DNA of 22,223 nt from CAMEON01 sp045645165 (GCA_045645165.1 JAZRIF010000071.1:1-22223); one strand, 5' to 3'. Counted from the stretch's first letter, positions 1 to 6,513 are shown. Numbers and translations: made by a program. The notes: generated by a model not told the origin, from the sequence alone.

Positions 1-140
1 AAAGAAGTGCGCGCATTAGGATGATGGATACTTAAGGAAGAAACCGTGGGTTTCTTCCTTAAGTGGCGTTCTTTTGGTACTTTTCTGCCGCCATGGGCAG
101 AAAAGTACATAAACCTAACTCCCCGCTAACCCCCCATTTG
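1..140. repeat. Palindrome-rich non-coding segment, possible end of a dispersed repeat
   Basis: There is no gene before 335. Two perfect inverted repeats stand side by side: 31-45 with 49-63 (15-bp arms, 3-nt loop) and 77-89 with 96-108 (13-bp arms, 6-nt loop). The tail at about 125-140 (CTAACCCCCCATTTG) loosely resembles the right terminal repeat of the element at 13733-13928, so this could be the end of a related element. The first hairpin could also terminate a gene upstream of the window. From 141 to 240 I see only plain AT-leaning leader DNA. Repeat status is an inference from one copy. Confidence 0.45.
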
Positions 141-240
141 AAATATCGACTGAATCGTTACATACGTAGTTCTCGACAAAAAAAGCACATAAATCTATCT
201 CGAAACCCCTCCGCAGCCCTCTCAATTTCAAAATTTCCCA

Positions 241-269
241 TTGACAGAAGCATTTTTTTGTGTTATACT
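241..269 (+). promoter_or_regulatory. Sigma-A promoter for mreB
   Basis: TTGACA (241-246) is followed after 17 nt by TATACT (264-269). Transcription would start near 276, giving a leader of about 60 nt that includes the ribosome binding site AAGGAGGTGA (about 319-328) before the GTG start at 335. A second hexamer, TATAAT at 269-274, is spaced too far (22 nt) from this -35. Confidence 0.7.
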
Positions 270-334
270 ATAATAAATATAACCTGGATACCTGTATCCG
301 GGCGCATCCATGCCGAAAAAGGAGGTGAGTTACG

Positions 335-1357
335 GTGCTGGAGAAATTTACACGCAATATCGCCATAGATTTCGGAACCGCCAGCGTACTGGTGTACGTG
401 GAAGGCCAGGGCATCGTGCTCAAGGAACCCTCCGTCGTCGCCATCGACGTCTCCTCTGACCGCGTGGTCAAGGTCGGCCAGGACGCCATGGAAATGCTGG
501 GCAGAACCCCCGACCATATCGAGGCCATCCGCCCCATGAAGGACGGCTCCATCAGCCAGTATGAGGTCACCCTTCAGATGCTCCGCTACTTCATCCGCCG
601 CGCCTGCGGCAAGGTCTGGATCCCGCCCCGCGTGCTCATCTGCGTGCCCACAGGCATCACCGAGGTGGAAATGCGCGCCGTGATGGACGCCTCCCACGAA
701 GCAGGCGCCCGCCATACCTACCTCATCGAAGAGCCCAAGGCCGCCGCCATCGGCGCGGGAATCGACGTCAAGTCCCCCGTGGGCAGTATGGTGGTCAACA
801 TCGGAGGCGGCGTCAGCGATATCGCCGTCATGTCCATGGGCGGTGTCGTCGCATCCGACTCCATCCCCATCGGCGGTGATAAGTTCGACGAGGCCATCTT
901 AAGCTACGTCCGCCGCCGTTATAATATCCTCATCGGTGAACGCACCGCCGAGGATATCAAGATCCGCATCGGCGACGTATATGAGCATAAAAAGCCCGCC
1001 TACATGAAGGTCACGGGTCGCTCCCTCACCGAGGGTACCCCCAAAGAAGTACTCATCAGCTCCAAGGAAATGATCGAGGCTCTCTACGAGCCCATTACCG
1101 CCATCCTGGACTCCATCTGCCTCGTCATCGAGCAGACGCCCCCCGAGCTGGTGGGCGATATCCTGCAAAAGGGTATGGTTCTCACGGGCGGCGGCTCCAT
1201 GCTCCGCGGCCTGGATCGCCTCATCGAGCGAGTCACGGGTATCCCCACCTTTGTTGCCCGTAAGCCCATCAGTAGTACCGTCCTGGGCGCTGGCAGCCTC
1301 CTGCCCTACCTCAAATCCATGCCCGAGGGCTTGGTCACCCTGCCCACCCGGGTGTAA
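335..1357 (+). CDS. mreB: MreB/Mbl-family rod shape-determining actin homologue
   Basis: This is a bacterial actin that forms ATP-dependent filaments under the membrane and steers lateral cell-wall synthesis. The 340 residues match the usual MreB/Mbl length (about 330-345). The N-terminal phosphate-1 loop is DFGTAS (residues 12-17), followed by the family-typical stretch IVLKEPSVVAID. The phosphate-2 region reads VNIGGGVSDIAV, with Val where Thr is common, and the adenosine motif is VLTGGGSMLRGLD. The start is GTG at 335, chosen because AAGGAGGTGA lies directly upstream; no in-frame ATG fits as well. It has its own promoter and the next gene is metA, so it is not in an mreBCD operon. Sequence alone does not tell MreB from Mbl or MreBH; the symbol is for the family. 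Confidence 0.93.
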   Translation: MLEKFTRNIAIDFGTASVLVYVEGQGIVLKEPSVVAIDVSSDRVVKVGQDAMEMLGRTPDHIEAIRPMKDGSISQYEVTLQMLRYFIRRACGKVWIPPRVLICVPTGITEVEMRAVMDASHEAGARHTYLIEEPKAAAIGAGIDVKSPVGSMVVNIGGGVSDIAVMSMGGVVASDSIPIGGDKFDEAILSYVRRRYNILIGERTAEDIKIRIGDVYEHKKPAYMKVTGRSLTEGTPKEVLISSKEMIEALYEPITAILDSICLVIEQTPPELVGDILQKGMVLTGGGSMLRGLDRLIERVTGIPTFVARKPISSTVLGAGSLLPYLKSMPEGLVTLPTRV

Positions 1358-1369
1358 AGCAAGTAACGA

Positions 1370-1475
1370 ATAAAGGGGGCCTTGTCCCCTAACCCCCACC
1401 AAATGAACTTCGCCCCCGTAAGCAGGGGCGCAAAAAGTTCCTTAAGCGGGGTACAGGGGCAGAGCCCCTGTCATT
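1370..1475. repeat. Diverged hairpin-repeat copy between mreB and metA
   Basis: The stretch from about 1374 to 1410 closely follows the left half of the element at 13733-13928, including a G-run/C-run stem and CCCCCACCAAA. It then has its own nested stem, GAACTT plus CGCCCC pairing with GGGGCG and AAGTTC (about 1404-1440). A second hairpin at 1453-1471 has 8-bp arms ACAGGGGC/GCCCCTGT. That last hairpin resembles the H1 stem of the 19216 copy in the opposite orientation. No terminal inverted repeat was found, so this is a truncated or chimeric copy. It may also terminate mreB transcription. Confidence 0.5.
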
Positions 1476-1517
1476 ATATAGAAATCCCAAGCAATATCAC
1501 ACGTAAGGAGGGCAGTT

Positions 1518-2435
1518 ATGCCCATTAAAATTCCCAACCGTCTCCCTGCCACCGATACACTTCTGCGGGAGAACATTTTCGTCATGACCGAGACCCGCGC
1601 CATCACCCAGGATATCCGCCCTCTGCATATCCTCATGCTCAATCTCATGCCCAAGAAGATCGAGACCGAGACCCAGATCGCGCGCCTTATCGGCAATACC
1701 CCCCTGCAGGTGGAGCTGGAGCTGCTCCAGACCGCTACCCATAAGTCCAGCCATACCTCCGAGGAGCATATGCTGGCCTTCTATAAGACCTTCGACGAGG
1801 TCAAGGATAAGAAATACGACGGTATGATCATCACCGGCGCGCCCGTAGAGCAGATCCCCTTTGAGGACGTGGACTACTGGGGAGAGCTCTGCGAGATCAT
1901 GGAGTGGAGCAAGACTCACGTCACCTCCACCCTCCATATCTGCTGGGGCGCCCAGGCAGGCCTCTACTACCACTACGGCATCCCCAAGTACCCCCTGGAG
2001 CAAAAGCTCTTCGGCGTCTACGAGCATAAGTTGGACTATAACCGCTCCATGCTCTTCCGCGGCTACGACGACGTGTTCAACGTCCCCCATTCCCGCCATA
2101 CCACCACCAAGCGAGAGGATATGGAGGCCGTCGAGGAGCTCCGCATCCTGGCCAGCTCGGATGAAGCCGGCGTCTTCTGCGCCATGACCCCCCGCGGCAA
2201 GCAGATCTACGTCATGGGTCACTCGGAGTACGACGCCGATACCCTGAAGAACGAGTACCTCCGCGACGTCTACGCAGGACTGCCCATCCAGCCCCCCGCC
2301 CACTATTTCCCCGACGATGACCCCGACCGCGAGCCCATCGTCCGCTGGCGTTCCTGCGCCAACCTGTTCTACTCCAACTGGCTCAACTACTACGTCTACC
2401 AGACTACGCCCTACGACGTGAAGGATATTCAGTAG
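1518..2435 (+). CDS. metA: Homoserine O-acetyltransferase (MetA type)
   Basis: It acylates L-homoserine, the first committed step of methionine synthesis, in the cytoplasm. At 305 residues it is full length for the MetA (HTS) family. The catalytic triad is in register with E. coli MetA: Cys142 in HICWGAQAG, His235 and Glu237 in GHSEYD. Residue 111 is Glu (GAPVEQIPFEDV). In characterised MetA enzymes Glu111 marks acetyl-CoA use and Gly111 succinyl-CoA use, so acetyltransferase activity is inferred. The start ATG has AAGGAGGG about 6 nt upstream. I saw no SAM riboswitch or T-box in the 160-bp leader. The TAG stop codon lies inside a REP palindrome (2432-2458), so the gene's last base pairs border a mobile repeat; the C terminus still looks normal in length. 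Confidence 0.95.
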   Translation: MPIKIPNRLPATDTLLRENIFVMTETRAITQDIRPLHILMLNLMPKKIETETQIARLIGNTPLQVELELLQTATHKSSHTSEEHMLAFYKTFDEVKDKKYDGMIITGAPVEQIPFEDVDYWGELCEIMEWSKTHVTSTLHICWGAQAGLYYHYGIPKYPLEQKLFGVYEHKLDYNRSMLFRGYDDVFNVPHSRHTTTKREDMEAVEELRILASSDEAGVFCAMTPRGKQIYVMGHSEYDADTLKNEYLRDVYAGLPIQPPAHYFPDDDPDREPIVRWRSCANLFYSNWLNYYVYQTTPYDVKDIQ

Positions 2436-2458
2436 GGACCGGCGTCCTCGACGGTCCG
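2432..2458 (+). repeat. REP palindrome, copy 1, overlapping the metA stop
   Basis: GTAG is followed by the imperfect palindrome GGACCG...CGGTCC (stem of 6 bp, one mismatch, 2 bp, TCCT loop). This is the architecture of REP sequences recognised by RAYT proteins: a GTAG tetranucleotide 5' of a hairpin foot. All 27 bases are identical to copy 2 inside the RAYT gene. The TAG of the GTAG box is the stop codon of metA. Confidence 0.8.
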
Positions 2459-2465
2459 TGACAAT

Positions 2466-2505
2466 CACAAATCGGCAGAGATGTTGTTCTCTCTGCCGAT
2501 TTGTG
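2466..2505. terminator. 15-bp hairpin after metA
   Basis: CACAAATCGGCAGAG (2466-2480) pairs perfectly with 2491-2505 around a 10-nt loop. No U-tract follows on the + strand, so it is not a textbook intrinsic terminator, though its position right after metA suits one. The loop holds the -35-like TTGTTC of the RAYT promoter and an ATG (2481) that is therefore unlikely to be a start codon. Confidence 0.4.
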
Positions 2506-2512
2506 CTATAAT
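2484..2512 (+). promoter_or_regulatory. Probable promoter of the RAYT gene
   Basis: TTGTTC (2484-2489) and a perfect TATAAT (2507-2512) are 17 nt apart, with TGC just before the -10 as an extended -10 element. Transcription would start near 2519, which places the translation start downstream, at 2523 or 2529. Confidence 0.5.
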
Positions 2513-2528
2513 GATATGGGTGATGGGA

Positions 2529-3065
2529 ATGGATGAATTGAAAAATCGAAAGACCACTCGATTAAAGGGTGCCGATTATAATCGTAACGGCGTTGTTTTC
2601 TTAACGATATGCACCAAAGAAAGACGATGTATTCTCTCCCGCATTGTAGGGACCGGCGTCCTCGACGGTCCGAAAATCGAATTAACAAAATACGGGCAAA
2701 TTGCAGAGAAATACATCCGTCAATTAAATGATTTTTACGATGATCTTTCTGTCGAGAGCTATGTGATTATGCCAAACCATATTCATATTTTGCTGTGGGT
2801 GAAAGGCAACGAAAACGGACCGTTGAGGACGCCGGAAGGAAAGGGACGGTCGAGGACGCCGGTCCCTACAGTACAAAATTCGATCCCTGCGCGGTTCGTG
2901 TCAACGTTCAAGAGGTTTTGCAACAGAGAATACGGCATGAATATATGGCAATACCGCTCCAACGATCACATCATCCGTAACCGCGGGGACTACGAGGAAC
3001 ATTTGCGGTATATTTATGAAAACCCGCTCCGTTGGTACTACGACGAATTATTCACAGAAGAATAG
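2529..3065 (+). CDS. REP-associated tyrosine transposase (RAYT, Y1_Tnp/IS200-like)
   Basis: RAYTs are single-copy HUH endonucleases related to IS200/IS605 TnpA; they bind and cleave REP hairpins and are thought to spread them. Seen here: an N-terminal strand region (NGVVFLTICTKERR), the HUH motif in VIMPNHIHILLW (His84, His86 from this start) and a C-terminal helix with DYEEHLRYIYENPLRW that should carry the catalytic Tyr. The length of 178 aa is normal. An in-frame reading extends to 2481, but that ATG sits in a hairpin loop upstream of TATAAT, so 2529 (or 2523) is preferred. The gene contains REP sequence in frame: residues 40-48 (VGTGVLDGP) from copy 2, and 97-114 (GPLRTPEGKGRSRTPVPT) from copies 3a and 3b. 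Both segments fall in loops around the conserved core. It looks intact. Its GC content is lower than that of metA. Confidence 0.88.
   Translation: MDELKNRKTTRLKGADYNRNGVVFLTICTKERRCILSRIVGTGVLDGPKIELTKYGQIAEKYIRQLNDFYDDLSVESYVIMPNHIHILLWVKGNENGPLRTPEGKGRSRTPVPTVQNSIPARFVSTFKRFCNREYGMNIWQYRSNDHIIRNRGDYEEHLRYIYENPLRWYYDELFTEE
2646..2672 (+). repeat. REP palindrome, copy 2, inside the RAYT gene
   Basis: These 27 bases are identical to copy 1 at 2432-2458: GTAG plus the GGACCG...CGGTCC hairpin. It starts exactly on a codon boundary and is translated as VGTGVLDGP within the transposase. Confidence 0.85.
2816..2869 (-). repeat. Tandem inverted REP copies 3a and 3b inside the RAYT gene
   Basis: On the minus strand, 2843-2869 (copy 3b) reads GTAG, GGACCG, GCGTCC, TCGAC and so on, matching copies 1 and 2 over about 21 bases before diverging at the far foot. 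Copy 3a (2816-2835) is a shortened second copy in the same orientation, with one base change in the loop. An 8-nt joint (about 2836-2842) separates them. Both are in frame with the transposase and lengthen one loop. Confidence 0.75.
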
Positions 3066-3157
3066 GGGTCAGGGCTTCTCCCGATTCCAACGGTTCAAGT
3101 AACTCCGCAATACGGCAATACAAGGGCGAAACAAGCGATAAAAGGAGAAGTGACTGT

Positions 3158-3643
3158 ATGATACGACCTGTAAACCAAAGCAATATAAAAGAGTGTGTTG
3201 ATGTGATCAGAGAGAGCTTTTTAACTGTGGCCAATGAGTTTAGTTTTACAATCGAAAATGCACCTCGTTTTACAGCTTTTGCTACAACAGAACAACGTTT
3301 GTCTTGGCAATTAAATAATGAAAACAGGCCTATGTATGCTTTTGTTGTGGATGGAAGCATTGTCGGCTATTATTCATTGATGTTACAAGAGGATAAAGAG
3401 TGTGAATTGAATAATTTGTGTGTGCTACCACAATTTAGACATCAAGGCATAGGAAAAAAACTACTATTACATTCGTTTAACGAGGCAAAGAGCTTGGGAT
3501 GTTTACAAATGAATATTGGTATTGTTGAAGAAAATCAAATTCTGAAAAAATGGTATGAATCTTTTGGCTTCAAGCATATCAGAACACAAAAATTCGATTT
3601 CTTTCCGTTTACCTGTGGATATATGGAACTGGTTTTAACATGA
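3158..3643 (+). CDS. GNAT-family N-acetyltransferase
   Basis: This is a cytosolic acetyl-CoA-dependent N-acetyltransferase of unknown substrate, 161 residues, normal for a single GNAT domain. Motif A with the acetyl-CoA pyrophosphate loop is RHQGIGK (94-100), preceded by the beta-4 strand ELNNLCVLP. The C-terminal KKWYESFGFKHI is the typical motif B end. The reading frame is open back to 3032, but ATG 3158 has AAAGGAG about 10 nt upstream and begins the conserved fold (MIRPVNQSNI). The gene is clearly AT-rich with A/T-ending codons, unlike metA or mreB, which points to horizontal acquisition with or next to the RAYT patch. No antibiotic-specific subfamily signature was recognised, so I do not assign resistance. 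Confidence 0.85.
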   Translation: MIRPVNQSNIKECVDVIRESFLTVANEFSFTIENAPRFTAFATTEQRLSWQLNNENRPMYAFVVDGSIVGYYSLMLQEDKECELNNLCVLPQFRHQGIGKKLLLHSFNEAKSLGCLQMNIGIVEENQILKKWYESFGFKHIRTQKFDFFPFTCGYMELVLT

Positions 3644-3649
3644 ACGACA

Positions 3650-3684
3650 AAACCCCGACAGAACTTGAAAATCTGTCGGGGTTT
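3650..3684 (+). terminator. Intrinsic terminator after the GNAT gene
   Basis: AAACCCCGACAG (3650-3661) pairs perfectly with 3673-3684 around an 11-nt loop, beginning 7 nt after the stop codon. T-rich sequence follows (TTTAAATTT). The A/T-flanked stem could act on both strands between these convergent genes. Confidence 0.8.
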
Positions 3685-3755
3685 AAATTTCCTTATGAGG
3701 GCCAACCTTTTGGGGAGGCTCTTGTCTTGCGATTATGACTTGAAACAGAGAACCG

Positions 3756-5663
3756 TCACTCAGCCTCCGCCGTCGCGACCCCATCCACCGCCGCATTCGC
3801 CGCGACCTCCTCAGCCGTCAAGGCGCGGTCATAGAAACGAACCGAGCGGTAGGTGGTGTCGAACAGCTTGTTCTGTGCGGCGTGACCGATGAAGAGATCC
3901 GACGCGCCCAAAGAGCCGGCGACGGTGGTCAGCTCGCCCTTCAGCTCACCGTTGATGTAGATGCAGGCCTTACCGTTCTGGGAGTAGGTGAGGGTGACGA
4001 GGCTGTTCTGCAGAAGCTCCAGACAGCCCTTGATCTTGATACGGCCGTTGCCCGTGGTCTTCAGCTCCAGCTCGTTCACGGAATTGCGGCGGAACAGGGC
4101 GATCTCGTCGCCGGAACTGTTGATGAAGGTGTTGAACTCGTTGCCGACCGAGACAAAATCACCGAGCAGAACCTCAATGGTGAAGGCCTGGCCGTTGATC
4201 ACGTCTACAACAGCCTGCGGGAAGTTATGCTTGGCGCCGCTGGCACGCAGACCCTCGTCGGTGAAATAGTTCTTGTCATTCTTGGTGATGGCCATATCAT
4301 GGCCGCTGATCAGATCCTCCCATTCGGCGGAATCCTTGTCGTGACCGTCGCGGGTGCTTTGGGTACCGCTGTAGTAGGATACCAGACCCTCCTTCACGTA
4401 GTCATGCTCCACGGGGACGATGGGCTCCTGGGTGGTCTCCTCCTCGGTCTCAGGCTCGGGACGCTCGGGCACGATGTAGGGGAATTCGATCTTCATGCCG
4501 TCAATGACCCTCTTCCAAGCTTTTACTGTCGTGCTGCCCGCGGGATATTTGGCGTACAGACAGGCCACGATGTCGTACTCACTTGCCGTGAGGAAGTTCT
4601 CCCCGTACAGCCACTTTCTGACCTCGTCGATCTGATAGGTTTGATTTGCGTTATTCCAGACCCAGATGGGGGTAGGCCACAGATGTACGTCGGCGTCAAT
4701 GGCGTCGTACACGTCCTTGTTCACGCCCGCCTGGCCGTGGTGAGCCATCTGCACGATGTCGCTCTTCAACTGCTCGCCGTAGGTCTTCAAGAGGCGGCGG
4801 CCGCCGATGGAGCCGAGGTCATTGAGGAACAGAACGGTCTGCTCTTCAATGTGGGCGCGGAGAACGATGGAGGTATCGTTGACGTTGGAGGTGCCGTCGG
4901 CGGCATCCCAGGTCTGGAGAACGTCGATCTTCACACCGTCGATCTCAAAGGACAGCCCCTTGGAGACGGCCTCGGTGTTGATGACAGCACCGTTCAGATC
5001 GTCGTAGTAGGTCGAGCCCTCTTTTACCTGAGCCCCGATGACCTCGCCGTACTTGTTGATGTTCTCCTTGATCTGAGAAGCCTCCATGTCGGCGTTCTGG
5101 CCGGCATACTCGGAGCTTCCGAACTCGGGGAAATCGAAATAGATGTTGTTGATCTTGTAGTTGGAGTCTGTGGAGTAGTCTCTCAGCATCTTGGACAGCT
5201 CGTACGTATGATCCTTGTGTGCATGGGAGAGGAACCAGGCCTCCACCTCAAAATACTCGCCTTCACCCACACCCGCAATGGCGCGCAGGGCGGCGGGCAA
5301 GTAAGGAGCGCGATCCTTTCCTTCGCCGTCGATACCGCCGTCAATGACGATGAGCTTGCCGTTCTGGGTCTTGATGACGTAGGACTGCATCAGGCTGTTC
5401 TTCTCGGGAGCCAGCTGATACAGAGCGACCGCCGTGGGCGCAGGCGCGGTAGTTTCGGGTTCTGCGGTCGTAGCCTCCTCAGGGGCGGGGGTTTCTTCCT
5501 CTGCCGCCGCAGTTGTGACCTCGGCGGGGTCAGTCTCGGCGGGCTGAGGCTCATCCGTGCGGGTCGCTGTGTCCGTCGCGGACTCTTGGGGCTTGTCCTG
5601 CGTACAAGCGAACAGAAGGGCGCATGCCAGAATCAGCAAAAGTGCGATCAATAGTTTTTTCAT
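3756..5663 (-). CDS. Metallo-beta-lactamase-fold lipoprotein with C-terminal LamG-like domain
   Basis: This is a secreted, membrane-anchored protein of 635 aa. The signal peptide MKKLLIALLLILACALLFAC has a lipobox ending at Cys20. A Thr/Ala/Pro/Glu-rich linker spans about 21-78. The metallo-beta-lactamase fold covers about 80-400, with HAHKDH (147-152), FLNDLG (Asp282) and AHHG (His308, His309) as metal ligands; the order and spacing resemble the ComEC/Rec2-type hydrolase branch. A second Pro/Glu/Thr linker (about 398-420) leads to a concanavalin/LamG-like beta-sandwich (about 424-635) ending in the typical RFYDRALTAEEVAAN. The frame extends to 5705, but ATG 5663 is the signal peptide start, with AAAGGA upstream. 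The substrate is unknown; cell-surface phosphoester hydrolysis or polymer binding are guesses. Its promoter appears to be the extended -10 at 5744-5749. Confidence 0.85.
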   Translation of the reverse strand: MKKLLIALLLILACALLFACTQDKPQESATDTATRTDEPQPAETDPAEVTTAAAEEETPAPEEATTAEPETTAPAPTAVALYQLAPEKNSLMQSYVIKTQNGKLIVIDGGIDGEGKDRAPYLPAALRAIAGVGEGEYFEVEAWFLSHAHKDHTYELSKMLRDYSTDSNYKINNIYFDFPEFGSSEYAGQNADMEASQIKENINKYGEVIGAQVKEGSTYYDDLNGAVINTEAVSKGLSFEIDGVKIDVLQTWDAADGTSNVNDTSIVLRAHIEEQTVLFLNDLGSIGGRRLLKTYGEQLKSDIVQMAHHGQAGVNKDVYDAIDADVHLWPTPIWVWNNANQTYQIDEVRKWLYGENFLTASEYDIVACLYAKYPAGSTTVKAWKRVIDGMKIEFPYIVPERPEPETEEETTQEPIVPVEHDYVKEGLVSYYSGTQSTRDGHDKDSAEWEDLISGHDMAITKNDKNYFTDEGLRASGAKHNFPQAVVDVINGQAFTIEVLLGDFVSVGNEFNTFINSSGDEIALFRRNSVNELELKTTGNGRIKIKGCLELLQNSLVTLTYSQNGKACIYINGELKGELTTVAGSLGASDLFIGHAAQNKLFDTTYRSVRFYDRALTAEEVAANAAVDGVATAEAE

Positions 5664-5743
5664 AATCCGAAAAAGTCCTTTCTTTTTTTCGTCTAGTCCT
5701 GCCAAAGAAGCGCAGGCTTGCTTTTTATACCTTACATCACAAT

Positions 5744-5749
5744 ATTATA
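5744..5749 (-). promoter_or_regulatory. Extended -10 promoter for the MBL-fold lipoprotein gene
   Basis: On the minus strand TG-G-TATAAT forms an extended -10 element with no good -35 hexamer. It overlaps the TAA stop codon (5745-5747) of the upstream phospholipase-like gene. A start near 5737 would give a leader of about 75 nt. Confidence 0.45.
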
Positions 5750-6509
5750 CCATGGTTCCGTATGCAATCGCTGCATCGTGCGAACGAACGGCAGAAAAAC
5801 GATCCCCAAATTTCTCAAGAATCTCCTCCCTCACGTCTGCGACGAACGCCTCCAATTCCTCCTCGGAAAGATACGTCTCCCGCTCCGCCACGTCCTCCAC
5901 TCCTTTGCGGTAAAAGTTCTGAATCTCCCGCCGCTTGATTTCAAAGGCATCCGCGGGGAAGATGGGCAGATAGCGGTTTTCCGTATCCTCTGCCGCGAGG
6001 AACAAACGGTAAGCAGAAAACGCAGGGTTGCGCTTGAGGTAGAGAAAATCCATGTCGTACCAATCCTTTTTGAGGAACGCATAGAATCGCGCCACGGCTT
6101 CGGGGGTCTCCACCCCGCCCTCCAGGCGCAGATGGGCGAACCGCTCCTTGGCGGGTAGAACGACGGAAGCGATCCAGGCGTTGTCGGTGACCAAATGGGA
6201 GATATACCCCAAATGAAACGCCGCCGCCACGGCATCGCGACTCTCCAACGCAGGGATCAACCATTCCTCCGCATACCCATGGGAATCACAGCGGTCGCGG
6301 AGACCGCCCGCCGTGTTATCAAAGACCCGCATGAAATGGGAGGTGTCCTTGTTGGGGGTGTAGCCCCGTCCGTTGGGGTTGGGAACGCCGCTGTCGGGGG
6401 CAATATTGCCCAGTAAGAAAGCGTTTGTTATGTCGTGGGGCGCATTTCCCAAAGCACCCGCCGCCAGCAAAGCATCCGCCACGCGGAAATGAATCATCCA
6501 GGAAGCCAT
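5745..6509 (-). CDS. Zinc-dependent phospholipase C-like protein
   Basis: The 254-aa all-helical protein resembles the Zn_dep_PLPC family (PF00882), whose fold is that of the bacterial phospholipase C/P1 nuclease superfamily. Candidate zinc ligands, in order, are His7 (MASWMIHF), Asp39 (GNIAPDSG), His58 (DTSHF), His99, His105 and Asp109 (FHLGYISHLVTD). No signal peptide is present, as is usual for the cytosolic members found across Clostridia, whose substrate is not established. ATG 6509 is preferred over the upstream GTG because TGGAG precedes it at good spacing; it lies only 4 nt past the pdp stop, so translational coupling is likely. Confidence 0.78.
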   Translation of the reverse strand: MASWMIHFRVADALLAAGALGNAPHDITNAFLLGNIAPDSGVPNPNGRGYTPNKDTSHFMRVFDNTAGGLRDRCDSHGYAEEWLIPALESRDAVAAAFHLGYISHLVTDNAWIASVVLPAKERFAHLRLEGGVETPEAVARFYAFLKKDWYDMDFLYLKRNPAFSAYRLFLAAEDTENRYLPIFPADAFEIKRREIQNFYRKGVEDVAERETYLSEEELEAFVADVREEILEKFGDRFSAVRSHDAAIAYGTMV

Positions 6510-6513
6510 ACCG

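Noticed and set aside
1358..1517. SAM riboswitch or T-box upstream of metA
   Set aside because: No SAM-I core or T-box sequence was found; the segment is explained by the hairpin repeat.
2481..2528. Upstream ATG (2481) as RAYT start
   Set aside because: It lies in a hairpin loop and upstream of the best TATAAT, with no ribosome binding site; the extra residues are not family-like.
3063..3092. Possible degenerate REP at the 3' end of the RAYT gene, starting at its TAG stop
   Set aside because: Only TAGGG and scattered bases agree with the 27-bp REP and no matching hairpin forms.
3882..5654. Long open frame on the + strand opposite the MBL lipoprotein gene
   Set aside because: It is an antisense shadow of a GC-rich gene, with Val/Gly/Asp-rich low-complexity translation. 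The same holds for long minus-strand frames opposite the CotH, ADP-ribosylglycohydrolase, permease and glgP genes.
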